This document shows positions 18,461 through 27,055 of a DNA stretch of 64,000 nt, piece by piece (within the stretch, counting starts at the first letter, position 1; each line of letters starts with the position of its first letter). Source of the DNA: Acinetobacter haemolyticus CIP 64.3 = MTCC 9819 (GTDB taxonomy: Bacteria > Pseudomonadota > Gammaproteobacteria > Pseudomonadales > Moraxellaceae); the NCBI RefSeq assembly GCF_000369065.1, contig NZ_KB849801.1, positions 178,637-242,636 of the forward strand, read 5' to 3'. A program made the position numbers and the translations under genes. The notes beneath the pieces were generated by a model. The model was not told the origin of the DNA, ran no database searches, and saw only the letters and a list, made by a program, of their open reading frames with translations.

Positions 18461-18934
18461 TCAAATACCTGTAACCGATAGAAGGGCTGAATCTAAACTT
18501 GGTGAGTTCTGACGTAACGCAACAGTTTGAACATTGTCACGCGCAATCAGGTCAGCAAGAGTGATTTTCGCAAGATAATCGGCAATATGGTGGGAGAGGT
18601 CTTGCCATAAGTCATGCGTTAAACACATTGCACCATTTTGGCAGTTACCTTTATGGTCACAACGCGTTGCATCGACAGTTTCATTTACGGCTTCTATGAT
18701 TTCTAGCACAGTAATTTCACTTGCATTGCGTGCAAGGTGATATCCACCATTTGCACCGCGAACGCTTGAAACTAACCCGTGACGCTTAAGTTTTGCGAAT
18801 AACTGTTCTAAATAAGCGACTGAGATGGATTGGCGTGCTGCTATTTCCGCAAGCGTGATCGTTTGTTCAGTTGGCTGCAAAGCTAAATCAAGTAGAGCAG
18901 TCACTGCGTAACGACCGCGAGTTGTTAGGCGCAT
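18461..18934 (-). CDS. iscR: Rrf2-family regulator IscR
   Basis: 157 residues from ATG 18934 ([19 protein letters not shown]). That start matches E. coli IscR, so the four extra codons back to a GTG at 18946 are unlikely to be used. It has a winged helix-turn-helix with recognition helix around residues 28-45, and the three cluster-ligand cysteines in [16 protein letters not shown]. Holo-IscR represses the isc operon. A matching box overlaps its own promoter upstream. Confidence 0.96.
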   Translation of the reverse strand: MRLTTRGRYAVTALLDLALQPTEQTITLAEIAARQSISVAYLEQLFAKLKRHGLVSSVRGANGGYHLARNASEITVLEIIEAVNETVDATRCDHKGNCQNGAMCLTHDLWQDLSHHIADYLAKITLADLIARDNVQTVALRQNSPSLDSALLSVTGI

Positions 18935-18967
18935 GATTCGATACACATGAATAGACTAGATGTCTAA

Positions 18968-18996
18968 ATTTTATGAATTCCGACTAAAATAGTCAA
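18968..18996 (-). promoter_or_regulatory. isc operon promoter with type 1 IscR box
   Basis: On the minus strand: -35 TTGACT (18996-18991), a 17-bp spacer and -10 TAAAAT (18973-18968). The stretch TTGACTATTTTAGTCGG (18996-18980) matches the core of the E. coli type 1 IscR consensus (YYGACTRWWWYAGTCRR) at every position and covers the -35. This is the expected layout for feedback repression by [2Fe-2S]-IscR. Confidence 0.8.
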
Positions 18997-19042
18997 GTTT
19001 TTTAATTGCCATTATGCGTGTGAAAAGTAAAATATTTTGGAA

Positions 19043-19690
19043 TTATTGTATCCACATATTATATACAAAAATGGCAACTAAAATAAAGCTTAGTGTCACA
19101 AAAGCAATATTGATCATACGTTGACGTTTTTGAAGTCGATGAATGCGATTTTGGTATTGCTTTACCTCAACCAATAACGTGTTGATTTCAGAGCGTTGTT
19201 GATCGATTTTTTCCAAAAGAGGAGCGATTCGATGTTGGGATGCGATGGTGTCAGCATCATCATCAAATGCATTAAACCATTGTCTCCAGTTCACCAAGAT
19301 ACTAGATAAGGTAAAGTGAGGAATGAGATCTGTGAATTGTTCGGCTAAAGTCGAATCTCCTAAAATACGAAGATTAGAAATACTTTTTTGATTATTTAGA
19401 ACAAAAATTTTAATCAAATCGATCAGAGTGCAATTGATTTCAAGGTCAATTTTTCGATCCAAGGCTTTCATGTCAAACAGTAAACCTTTTTCCGTGAACT
19501 GAATGTAAAAGTCAAAGAAAGGAATATAGCTGTTAATTCGAATAGTAATTTTATCATCAATTAGCTTTTTCGCTTGCAAACGTAGCCCAGCATCATGCGT
19601 CAAGATGAAGGAAAAAAAAGTTTCTAAAACAATGATGACAATGTTTAGCAACAAATGCGGATGTTTATGTATTTGTTGCGTATCAATCAT
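19043..19690 (-). CDS. UbiJ-like (SCP2-fold) protein with C-terminal membrane anchor
   Basis: 215 residues from ATG 19690, preceded by AGGAAAAAGAG; a TTG seven codons upstream is less likely. An SCP2-like pattern is visible: an N-terminal helix LLLNIVIIVLETFFSFIL, a beta-rich middle, and ISNLRILGDSTLAEQFTDLI, which recalls the L-x-GD-x-x-L segment of UbiJ, the lipid-binding factor of aerobic ubiquinone synthesis. A coiled coil (about 165-190) and a C-terminal membrane helix end the protein. E. coli UbiJ lies between ubiE and ubiB; neither is here. Similarity is remote and the function is inferred. Confidence 0.45.
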   Translation of the reverse strand: MIDTQQIHKHPHLLLNIVIIVLETFFSFILTHDAGLRLQAKKLIDDKITIRINSYIPFFDFYIQFTEKGLLFDMKALDRKIDLEINCTLIDLIKIFVLNNQKSISNLRILGDSTLAEQFTDLIPHFTLSSILVNWRQWFNAFDDDADTIASQHRIAPLLEKIDQQRSEINTLLVEVKQYQNRIHRLQKRQRMINIAFVTLSFILVAIFVYNMWIQ

Positions 19691-19903
19691 AAATCTCTTT
19701 TTCCTTGCCAAAAAATAAATAACAAAACATCAAGTCTAGTAAATCTTGAGTATCCTTACCCAATTGTTAAAAATAATTTACATGACTATATTGCTTTGTA
19801 GAACAGTTTTTTAAAACGATCAAGTCCTAACTTTGATATTATAAAAACATTTTTATGGTTAAATACGACATGCTGTTTGTAACGAGCTTAGGAGTGATGG
19901 TTC

Positions 19904-20359
19904 ATGGATAATACAAATATAGACAATGCTAGTGAAGATACTGAAGCAAAAACTAAGTCAAAATCAAAGAGTTCTAAGAAATCTGCGCTCGATTTTAAAA
20001 AGTATACACAACAGATCTGGCTAGCTGGTTTAGGCGCTTTTTCGCGTGCAGAAGAAGAGGGCAACAAATTATTCGACTCTTTAGTCAAGGTGGGTGAGGA
20101 GCTTGAGTCTAAAACTGTCGATTTTGCAGATAATACTGTCGGTAAGGTAACCGAGAAAGCAAAAGAATCGGTGACAGATACCAAAGATAAGGTCGAAAAG
20201 ATTTTAGATAGTGGTGTAAATCACTCGCTGAATCGTATTGGTTTGGTGACACCAAAAGATCTTCAACATATCGAACAACTGTTAGTACAGCTTCACATTA
20301 AGGTGGACGCTTTAATTGAAGAAAATGATCAATTGAAGGCTAAATTGAATAAAAAGTAA
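19904..20359 (+). CDS. Phasin-family (PhaF/PhaI-like) protein
   Basis: 151 residues with a good AGGAG ribosome-binding site. A Lys/Ser-rich, probably disordered head (about 1-27) is followed by the phasin signature QQIWLAGLGAFSRAEEEGNKLFDSLVKVGE, amphipathic helices, and a C-terminal coiled coil (LLVQLHIKVDALIEENDQLKAKL) suited to oligomerisation. Phasins coat polyhydroxyalkanoate granules, and related proteins act more generally at membranes or as chaperones. No phaC or phaA is in the window, so a granule role is uncertain. Confidence 0.8.
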   Translation: MDNTNIDNASEDTEAKTKSKSKSSKKSALDFKKYTQQIWLAGLGAFSRAEEEGNKLFDSLVKVGEELESKTVDFADNTVGKVTEKAKESVTDTKDKVEKILDSGVNHSLNRIGLVTPKDLQHIEQLLVQLHIKVDALIEENDQLKAKLNKK

Positions 20360-20431
20360 AAAAATTGCAAGTAACTCGTCCGTTTATGTCGTATTTCGGT
20401 ATTTATTTTAATTAAAAAAGCCTTTCTAGTA

Positions 20432-20461
20432 TTGCGTTCTCCCCTAAAGCATTGCTATAAA
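20432..20461 (+). promoter_or_regulatory. Probable hupB promoter
   Basis: -35 TTGCGT (20432-20437), an 18-bp spacer and -10 TATAAA (20456-20461), about 70 bp before the hupB start. Called by hexamer match only. Confidence 0.45.
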
Positions 20462-20528
20462 GGCTGCATGGCCTTTTAAACTATAGCCTTGGATCTTAAC
20501 AAACGATATTAAGAGGATATTTTTTATC

Positions 20529-20801
20529 ATGAATAAATCAGAATTAATTGATGCGATTGCTGAAAAAGGGGGAGTGTCTAAGTCGGATGCTGGTAAAGCA
20601 CTCGATGCGACAATTGCATCAATCACTGAAGCACTTAAAAAGGGTGATACGGTTACTTTAGTTGGTTTTGGTACTTTTAGCGTAAAAGAACGTGCTGCAC
20701 GTACTGGTCGTAATCCTAAAACTGGTGAAGAGCTTCAAATCAAAGCAAGCAAAGTACCTAGCTTTAAAGCTGGTAAGGGTTTAAAAGATTCGGTTGCGTA
20801 A
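20529..20801 (+). CDS. hupB: DNA-binding protein HU
   Basis: 90 residues, the exact HU size. The N-terminal dimerisation helices ([20 protein letters not shown]) and the DNA-binding beta arm with GRNPKTGEE and the intercalating proline are intact. HU bends and compacts DNA. It has an AAGAGGAT ribosome-binding region and a strong terminator directly behind it, so it is monocistronic. Confidence 0.96.
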   Translation: MNKSELIDAIAEKGGVSKSDAGKALDATIASITEALKKGDTVTLVGFGTFSVKERAARTGRNPKTGEELQIKASKVPSFKAGKGLKDSVA

Positions 20802-20817
20802 TCTTTCTAAATCAATA

Positions 20818-20847
20818 AACGCACCATTTTGGGTGCGTTTTTTATTT
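20818..20847 (+). terminator. hupB terminator
   Basis: AAACGCACC, ATTTT loop, GGGTGCGTTTTTTATT. This is a stable GC-rich stem followed by a T-tract, about 17 bp after the hupB stop. Confidence 0.9.
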
Positions 20848-20940
20848 ATCCAATGAAAAAGTTAATTTGATCTTCATTCGGCATTCATTCACTTTGTTTT
20901 TTAAGTTAAAATTGCCCCGAAATTAAATATTGGAATATTT

Positions 20941-22812
20941 ATGGAATCATTTCGTACGGTCATTAAAGGTTGGCTTGGCAAAGTCCTGTTAGTTTTGTTT
21001 TTGACCCCTTTAGCTCTTGTCGGTATTGAAGGATATTTTAGCGGTGGCAATAAAGCAGATGTTGCCAAATCGGTAAATGGTCAAGATATTTCTAATAAAG
21101 AATTAGAAAGTGCAATCAAGAATTATAAAGATCAATATTTGGCCTTGGTTCAAGGTGATGAGTCATTGTTGAATCTGTCAGCGATTCAAGAAAGAGCGAT
21201 GGATGCACTTGTGGCACGTAGCTTATTGTCTCAGCAGGCTGAAAAACTGGGTATCTCTTTGAGTGATGCGCAACTTGAACAGATGTTGGCGCAGCAACCA
21301 AGCTTTCAGCAAAATGGACAATTCTCGCAACAGCTTTATGAGAACTATCTACGCTCAGTTGGTTTAACGAATCAGGCACTCATCTCGAGTTTGCGTCAAG
21401 ATCATGCTCTTAAAATGATCTCATCGAGTCTGATGGACAATGCATTGGTAAGTAAGTCTGATTTACAGCAACTTGCTAATTTGCAAACAGAGCAACGTAC
21501 ATTGCACTTGGCAAGCATCAAGCTAGATGATTATAAAAAGGGTGTTACAGCATCAACTCAAGAAATCACTGACTACTACAACAAGCATAAAAATGAATTC
21601 AAGCAAGTTGCAAGTGTTGATGTGGATTATGTGGTTTTAAGCCCAGCATTATTAGAACAAGCTAATTTAGCTGTTACTGATGCAGACTTACAACAGGCTT
21701 ATGCAGCGTTTGTAGAAAAACAGCAGCAAAGTGTGAATCGTGAAGTGAAGCATATCTTAGTAACGACGGATGAGCGTGATGATGCTGCAGCACAGAAATT
21801 GATTAATGATGTTTACGCGAAAATTCAATCGGGTATGACATTTGCTCAAGCTGCAAGCCAATATTCGGAAGATCCGAGTTCTAAAAATCAAGGTGGTTTG
21901 GTAAGTGCTTATGCGCCTGGAGCTTTCTCTGCTGATTTTGATAATGCTGTAAACACTTTAAAAAATGGTCAGGTTTCTAAGCCTGTAAAAACGCAGTATG
22001 GTTATCACATTATTGAAGTGCAGGTACCAACAGTAAATATTCCGTCATTTGAATCAGAAAAAGCACGTCTAACTGCTGAAGTTGAGAAAACTAAAGCCGC
22101 AAATCTGTTTAGTGATACGGTCAACAACTTAAACGAAATGGTTGTGGGGAGTGATTCACTAGAGGTTGTTGCACAAGAAGTCAAAGCTGCACATGTTGAA
22201 TCTGCAAAAGCGATTACTTTGGCAACACAACATCCTATCTTGAGTGATTTGAATGTCAAAGTGAAACTATTCAGTGATGATGTGAAAAATGGTGATCGTA
22301 ATGCATCATCAAATATTCAATTGGCGAATGGTGATTCAATCTGGATTAAAGTTCGTGATTATCACCCAGCAGGAATTAAACCATTATCTGAAGTGACTAC
22401 TGAAGTTAAAGCGAAGGTAGTAGAACAGAAAGCCTATAAAGCTGCTCAGGCAAAAATGGCATCTATCCTTGCTGATTTCAAAACTCAACCTGCTGCACAA
22501 GTTGTTGCGAAGTCACAAGTCAATTTTGAGAATGCAGGTACTTTTGCTCGCTCACATGGTTTAAAGCGTGCGATTGAACGTGCTGCATTTAGCATTCCTG
22601 CGCCAAGTAAGGAAGGGATGTGGTCTGCAACAACGGCGAAATTGCCAAATGAACTCGTTATCGTTGCTGTTTCAAATGTAGACAGTAGTGTGGCGAGTAG
22701 CTTGCCAGAAAAAGAGTTGTTGGAATTAAAACAGTTGTATCAACAATTCCGTGGTCAGCAGGTTCTAGAAGACTACACGGCATATTTAAAATCTCAAGCC
22801 GACATCAAGTAA
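20941..22812 (+). CDS. ppiD: Periplasmic folding chaperone PpiD (SurA-like, parvulin domain)
   Basis: 623 residues, normal for PpiD. A single N-terminal anchor (LGKVLLVLFLTPLALVGI) is followed by a SurA_N-like chaperone domain (about 36-150) and a parvulin-type rotamase domain (about 265-360; VKHILVTTDE, then FAQAASQYSEDPSSKNQGGL, then YGYHIIEV). A second, degenerate PPIase-like region follows. It faces the periplasm and helps newly exported proteins leave the Sec translocon. The gene follows hupB as in E. coli. Confidence 0.92.
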   Translation: MESFRTVIKGWLGKVLLVLFLTPLALVGIEGYFSGGNKADVAKSVNGQDISNKELESAIKNYKDQYLALVQGDESLLNLSAIQERAMDALVARSLLSQQAEKLGISLSDAQLEQMLAQQPSFQQNGQFSQQLYENYLRSVGLTNQALISSLRQDHALKMISSSLMDNALVSKSDLQQLANLQTEQRTLHLASIKLDDYKKGVTASTQEITDYYNKHKNEFKQVASVDVDYVVLSPALLEQANLAVTDADLQQAYAAFVEKQQQSVNREVKHILVTTDERDDAAAQKLINDVYAKIQSGMTFAQAASQYSEDPSSKNQGGLVSAYAPGAFSADFDNAVNTLKNGQVSKPVKTQYGYHIIEVQVPTVNIPSFESEKARLTAEVEKTKAANLFSDTVNNLNEMVVGSDSLEVVAQEVKAAHVESAKAITLATQHPILSDLNVKVKLFSDDVKNGDRNASSNIQLANGDSIWIKVRDYHPAGIKPLSEVTTEVKAKVVEQKAYKAAQAKMASILADFKTQPAAQVVAKSQVNFENAGTFARSHGLKRAIERAAFSIPAPSKEGMWSATTAKLPNELVIVAVSNVDSSVASSLPEKELLELKQLYQQFRGQQVLEDYTAYLKSQADIK

Positions 22813-22830
22813 GCTTGATTTGATCGCGAT

Positions 22831-22862
22831 AAAAAAGCCAGTTCAATGAACTGGCTTTTTTA
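22831..22862. terminator. Bidirectional terminator between ppiD and cpoB
   Basis: AAAAAAGCCAGTTCA / TGAACTGGCTTTTTT is a near-perfect symmetric hairpin with A and T tracts on both sides, between two convergent genes. Confidence 0.9.
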
Positions 22863-22882
22863 TGACTACTGTGCTCGAGTTT

Positions 22883-23683
22883 TTATTTTTTCTGAATAAA
22901 CTTTGCTTCTTCAGATTGAGGGTATTGAGCTAGTAGCTTGGTTCTGTATTGGTTAGCTTGCGCTGTATTTTTATCGACTTCCTTTGCAATGCTGTAGAGC
23001 TGATATAAGGCACGAGATGCGCGAGCTGAGTTTGGGTATTGATTCACAACAGTCGTGTAATTTTGTTTTGCTGCTGTGTAATTTACGGGTTCTACTGCGA
23101 GGTAAAATTCTGCAAGCCAGAAGTATGCATTACCGATATAAATACCATTTGGGTGGTTTTTGATAAAGTTCTGCATCGGTTGGATAGCTTGTTTTGCACC
23201 GCCTTGTTTATAAGCATCTAACGCGACAGTGTACGCAGCTTTCTCTAGCTCGATTTGGTTGTTCACATTCATATTGGATGCAGCAGGGCTTGGCTGCGAT
23301 TGTGCTGTCGTAGCTGTGCTTGTATTATTTGAAAGTGGCTGTGAAGCATCAATTGGCTCTTCAGTATTTTCTTCTGGTGGATCAATTTTCTGAGACAGCA
23401 GCTCTAAGCGTTGATCTAAATCAGTATAGCGGTTGGTAAGTTCTTTTTTTAATTGCTCAATTGCGTTGTCATGCTCTTCTAATTGACCACGTAATTTACG
23501 TACTTCTTCTTCAAGACGTTGATTTTTTTGGATGAGTTCCCAGTTTAAATTAGAGCCGACATTTGTGGTATTACTGCTGCTGGCAGTCTGCTGGCTAAGT
23601 GCACGAGATTCAATTGGAATATTGGCATATACATATGCACTGCTGAGTAACGCAACAAAGAGTACAGAATGCTTTTTTAGCAT
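22883..23683 (-). CDS. cpoB: Tol-Pal associated periplasmic protein CpoB/YbgF-like
   Basis: 266 residues. A signal peptide (about 1-20, ending YVYA) is followed by a trimerising coiled coil (about 48-92; LIQKNQRLEEEVRKLRGQLE), a Ser/Thr/Pro/Gln-rich linker and TPR repeats (about 150-266; AAYTVALDAYKQGGAKQAI, YFWLAEFYLA). This is the YbgF/CpoB layout. In enterobacteria CpoB coordinates outer-membrane constriction with PBP1B and Tol. The usual neighbour pal is not present, so the link to Tol is by homology only. Confidence 0.82.
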   Translation of the reverse strand: MLKKHSVLFVALLSSAYVYANIPIESRALSQQTASSSNTTNVGSNLNWELIQKNQRLEEEVRKLRGQLEEHDNAIEQLKKELTNRYTDLDQRLELLSQKIDPPEENTEEPIDASQPLSNNTSTATTAQSQPSPAASNMNVNNQIELEKAAYTVALDAYKQGGAKQAIQPMQNFIKNHPNGIYIGNAYFWLAEFYLAVEPVNYTAAKQNYTTVVNQYPNSARASRALYQLYSIAKEVDKNTAQANQYRTKLLAQYPQSEEAKFIQKK

Positions 23684-23961
23684 GAAAATCTATCCATTCA
23701 GTTGAAAATTAAAGCTGTGAGTGAATCAGTCTCCACTTTTTTACAGACTAGCACACAGCAAATATGCATTTTGATTTAGTCATTAAAACAGCAACTCATT
23801 TAAATGCAATAAGCATTTACAATCTTCAAGCACTTTTGAAGAGAATTGCTTGGTTGTTGTTTAATCTTTGTACATTATTAAAGCTTACTAAATGAAAGCT
23901 TTAACTTATTGTTGAGTAATTAGGCAGTTGAACGGAAAACTCACTGAAAAACAGAGACAAG
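23684..23961. other. Intergenic stretch between cpoB and the SRP RNA
   Basis: AT-rich spacer of about 280 bp between the cpoB start and the SRP RNA promoter. It must hold the cpoB promoter, but I see no convincing hexamer pair, repeat or coding frame. Confidence 0.4.
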
Positions 23962-23963
23962 TC

Positions 23964-23991
23964 TTGCAACTCAAGTAAAAATCTCTATACT
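23964..23991 (+). promoter_or_regulatory. Promoter of the 4.5S RNA gene
   Basis: -35 TTGCAA (23964-23969), a 16-bp spacer and -10 TATACT (23986-23991), placing the transcript start near 23998 at GGC. Confidence 0.6.
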
Positions 23992-23997
23992 TTGTCA

Positions 23998-24118
<121 letters not shown>

Positions 24119-24122
24119 TTAT

Positions 24123-24605
24123 TTATTCTTCTTCGCTCGTTCGAGCAATTGCTTTTAAAATTACCCCCATATCAAAACCGCGATATTGTAAAAATCGAAT
24201 TTGTTTTGCTTTGAGTTTTGGGTCTTTTGTAACGTCTTCACCAAATTTTTTTACTTTAAGTTGGTAGGCTTGATCTAGCCAATCCACTTCTTCAAGTTCT
24301 TCTGCTATTAATTCTGCATCTAGCTGTTTCGCCTTAAGTGCTTGTTTAATGCGTTGTAAGCCTTTTCCTTTACGAATTTGGCTTGATAGGGTTAAAGCTG
24401 CGACACGTTGATCACTCTGATAATTTTTTTCTGCTAGCTCTGTTACTAAAATTGCAACTTCATTTGGATCAATTGCATATTGATTTAGCTTTTCGGTTAA
24501 TTCTGCTTGTGAGTAATCTCGACGTGTCAATAATGCAAAGGCATATGACCTGAGTCTTTGACCTGTGAGTGTTTTCGGTTTGTCATTTTTTGTCGTGCTA
24601 AACAT
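24123..24605 (-). CDS. recX: RecA regulatory protein RecX
   Basis: 160 residues built of three-helix RecX repeats, with the typical AFALLTRRDYSQAELTEKL and IRFLQYRGFDMGVI segments. RecX caps or disassembles RecA filaments. It lies 110 bp downstream of recA on the same strand, with the recA terminator between, so expression would depend on read-through or its own promoter. Confidence 0.9.
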   Translation of the reverse strand: MFSTTKNDKPKTLTGQRLRSYAFALLTRRDYSQAELTEKLNQYAIDPNEVAILVTELAEKNYQSDQRVAALTLSSQIRKGKGLQRIKQALKAKQLDAELIAEELEEVDWLDQAYQLKVKKFGEDVTKDPKLKAKQIRFLQYRGFDMGVILKAIARTSEEE

Positions 24606-24683
24606 GGCTATTAATTCAAAGGTATTTATTTACGGCTATTCGTGATTTATGCTGAGGCAGATTACCTTGGGTTTAAATGATAG

Positions 24684-24713
24684 ACGAAAAGAAAACGCCC
24701 CGAAGGGCGTCTA
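24684..24713 (-). terminator. recA terminator
   Basis: On the minus strand ACGCCC, TTCG tetraloop, GGGCGTTTTCTTTT, starting a few bases after the recA stop. A hairpin here could attenuate rather than abolish transcription into recX. Confidence 0.85.
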
Positions 24714-24715
24714 GT

Positions 24716-25759
24716 TTAGCTTTCTAGAAGATCTAGCTCATCTTCTTCCACTGCTGCGGCTTCGTTGCTGTTCTTTGTTAGAAGCTGTTCACGAATAAGC
24801 TTTTCAATTTCTTGTGCCATTTGTGGGTTTTCTTCAAAATGGCGGATGACATTATTCTTACCTTGACCGATTTTATTGCCTTGATAAGAGTACCAAGCAC
24901 CTGCTTTTTGAACGATATCTTGTTGAACTGCGAGATCAACCAGTTCACCTAGTTGATTTGTACCTCTACCATACATGATCTGGAACACTGCTTCTTTGAA
25001 AGGCGGTGCCATTTTATTTTTAACAACTTTAACGCGAGTTTCATTACCGGTGATTTCATCACCTTCTTTCACTGCACCGATACGGCGGATGTCTAAGCGT
25101 ACAGATGCATAGAATTTAAGTGCATTACCACCAGTCGTTGTTTCAGGGCTACCAAACATAACGCCAATCTTCATACGGATTTGGTTAATGAAGATCACCA
25201 TACAGTTTGAGCGCTTCGCATTACCGGTGATTTTACGCAATGCCTGACTCATCAAACGTGCTTGTAAGCCCATATGTGAATCGCCCATTTCGCCTTCAAT
25301 TTCCGCTTTAGGGGTGAGGGCTGCAACGGAGTCGACAACGATAAGATCAATTGCGCCAGAACGAACCAGCATATCCGCAATCTCTAATGCTTGTTCACCG
25401 TTGTCAGGTTGTGAAACCAACAAGTTGTCAATATCTACGCCTAATTTACGCGCATATTCAGGGTCTAAGGCATGCTCTGCATCGATAAATGCACATGTAC
25501 CACCAGTTTTTTGGCATTGAGCAATGGCTTGCAAAGTCATTGTGGTTTTACCAGAAGATTCTGGTCCATAGATTTCAATGATACGCCCTTTGGGTAAACC
25601 ACCAATACCAAGCGCAATATCAAGTGTTAGAGAACCCGTTGATACAGCTTCAACTGCTTGTACGGTATTATCACCTAAGCGCATTACTGTGTTTTTACCA
25701 AATTGTTTTTCAATTTGGCTTAAAGCGGCTTGTAACGCTTTACTTTTATTATCATCCAT
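24716..25759 (-). CDS. recA: Recombinase RecA
   Basis: 347 residues. Walker [10 protein letters not shown], Walker [14 protein letters not shown]-binding loop L1 ([21 protein letters not shown]) and loop L2 ([18 protein letters not shown]) are intact, and the acidic C-terminal tail is present. It catalyses strand exchange and promotes the DNA-damage response. Acinetobacter lacks a classical LexA, and no LexA box is seen upstream. The leader contains a long inverted repeat. Confidence 0.98.
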   Translation of the reverse strand: MDDNKSKALQAALSQIEKQFGKNTVMRLGDNTVQAVEAVSTGSLTLDIALGIGGLPKGRIIEIYGPESSGKTTMTLQAIAQCQKTGGTCAFIDAEHALDPEYARKLGVDIDNLLVSQPDNGEQALEIADMLVRSGAIDLIVVDSVAALTPKAEIEGEMGDSHMGLQARLMSQALRKITGNAKRSNCMVIFINQIRMKIGVMFGSPETTTGGNALKFYASVRLDIRRIGAVKEGDEITGNETRVKVVKNKMAPPFKEAVFQIMYGRGTNQLGELVDLAVQQDIVQKAGAWYSYQGNKIGQGKNNVIRHFEENPQMAQEIEKLIREQLLTKNSNEAAAVEEDELDLLES

Positions 25760-25794
25760 CTCAAAACCTCAAAACTTTATATTCTTAACGACTA

Positions 25795-25837
25795 ACCCAA
25801 GTGGATGTACTGAATCTCAACTTGTTGGGACTTGGGT
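25795..25837 (-). promoter_or_regulatory. Inverted repeat in the recA 5' leader
   Basis: ACCCAAGT and ACTTGGGT are perfect 8-bp arms separated by 27 nt and lie 36-78 bases upstream of the recA start. A structured 5' UTR controlling RecA levels has been described in A. baumannii, and this hairpin is a candidate for the same element. The transcript start was not identified. Confidence 0.5.
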
Positions 25838-25930
25838 ATAGTGGCAGATTCTCGTTATTAATTCCACATCTGATCTATGTCAGTACGACACAAAATGACG
25901 CGCCCAAATTGAGAAAATCTCAATCCCATC

Positions 25931-26359
25931 TTATTCATCATGATAAGACCATGACTGAGCATTTCCATGTTTAAAACGATTGATATCACGACGATCTTTT
26001 TTACTTGGTCGGTGATCTGGTCGCGCTAGATTATGCAGCTTCCGCTGTGATGCATGCAACTCTCGGCGCTCAATACTTTCTGTTGTTTCTTCATAAAGCT
26101 GTTGTGCGATTGGGGCTCCACCACGAACGGATGAAAGTGCTTTGACTACTACGGTTTTTTTATCAAAACCTTGCTGGATGGTAAGCTGCATGCCAATACG
26201 TACATCGCGAGAAACTTTTACGCGTTCATTATTGTGATGTACCTTACCACCTTCGATAGCTGCTTTGGCGATAGAGCGTGTTTTAAAAAAACGTGCTGCC
26301 CAAAGCCATTTATCAATTCGCATGGCATCCATGCTTTCTGCTTCATGCTGTTTTGGCAT
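25931..26359 (-). CDS. hslR: Heat-shock ribosome-recycling protein Hsp15 (S4 domain)
   Basis: 142 residues. The S4 RNA-binding domain is at about 14-65 (MRIDKWLWAARFFKTRSIAKAAI), followed by a basic C-terminal tail. Hsp15 rescues stalled 50S subunits carrying nascent peptidyl-tRNA. Its start overlaps the 3' end of yrfG by 17 bp, and the yrfG-hslR pair is also adjacent in E. coli. This supports the assignment and translational coupling. Confidence 0.9.
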   Translation of the reverse strand: MPKQHEAESMDAMRIDKWLWAARFFKTRSIAKAAIEGGKVHHNNERVKVSRDVRIGMQLTIQQGFDKKTVVVKALSSVRGGAPIAQQLYEETTESIERRELHASQRKLHNLARPDHRPSKKDRRDINRFKHGNAQSWSYHDE

Positions 26360-27044
26360 CTGTTACCTGTGTGTCGGGTTCAAGATAATCAAGGAGTTCT
26401 GTGAGATGATCGAGAGCAAGATATTCTAGTTCTGTCGCGATGCGAGCGGGTTTACTGCTCGAGGGTTGTAAAATGCTATATAACTGTGTGATTCCAAATT
26501 TCTCAGCACCTCTTAATACAGCAACTGTATCATCAACAAAGACGGCATTTACTGGATCAAATGCGTGTCGCTGTTGTAGGGCTTTCCAGAAATTGACATC
26601 TTCTTTTGCAAAACCCAATTCTTCACTACTGATCATCACTTCAAAATAAGGGCTGAGTGCTACATTTTCAAGTTTCAGTTGTAAACCAGCTTGATCTGCA
26701 TTGGTTAAAAGCCAACAACGATAGCCTTGAGCATTGAGCTGTTCTAATAACTCATGGCAACCAGAACGTGCTTTAATTTTTTCTTGATGTTCATACTGTA
26801 GTTGCAACGTGTCGACACCAACTTTGGTCGTCCAGTACGCCGAAGAATACCAAGATAGTGTATGCTTATGCTGTTGGTAAAATTGAAATAGTGTTTGTTG
26901 ACTTTGTGCCAGACTACATTGATGGACTTGCGCATGTCGTTCAGGCAAACAATCGTTCCAGATAAAATCATCAAAAGCTAAATCAAGTAATGTGCCATCC
27001 ATGTCAAACATGATGATTGGCTGCTGTAAATCTGAATATGACAT
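26343..27044 (-). CDS. yrfG: GMP/IMP nucleotidase YrfG (HAD family)
   Basis: 233 residues. HAD motif I DMDGTLLDLAFD, motif II LLTNA, motif III lysine in LGFAKED, and motif IV FVDDTVAVL. The LDLAFDDFIW and HTLSWYSSAYW segments match E. coli YrfG, a purine 5'-nucleotidase. It is divergent from cysQ with only 11 bp between the starts, so the promoters must overlap the coding regions or face each other closely. Confidence 0.88.
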   Translation of the reverse strand: MSYSDLQQPIIMFDMDGTLLDLAFDDFIWNDCLPERHAQVHQCSLAQSQQTLFQFYQQHKHTLSWYSSAYWTTKVGVDTLQLQYEHQEKIKARSGCHELLEQLNAQGYRCWLLTNADQAGLQLKLENVALSPYFEVMISSEELGFAKEDVNFWKALQQRHAFDPVNAVFVDDTVAVLRGAEKFGITQLYSILQPSSSKPARIATELEYLALDHLTELLDYLEPDTQVTDAKTA

Positions 27045-27055
27045 AAGGTTAATCT

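Noticed and set aside
25760..25930. LexA or UmuDAb operator upstream of recA
   Set aside because: No CTG-N10-CAG or TTGAAAA-type dyad seen; only the ACCCAAGT/ACTTGGGT hairpin.
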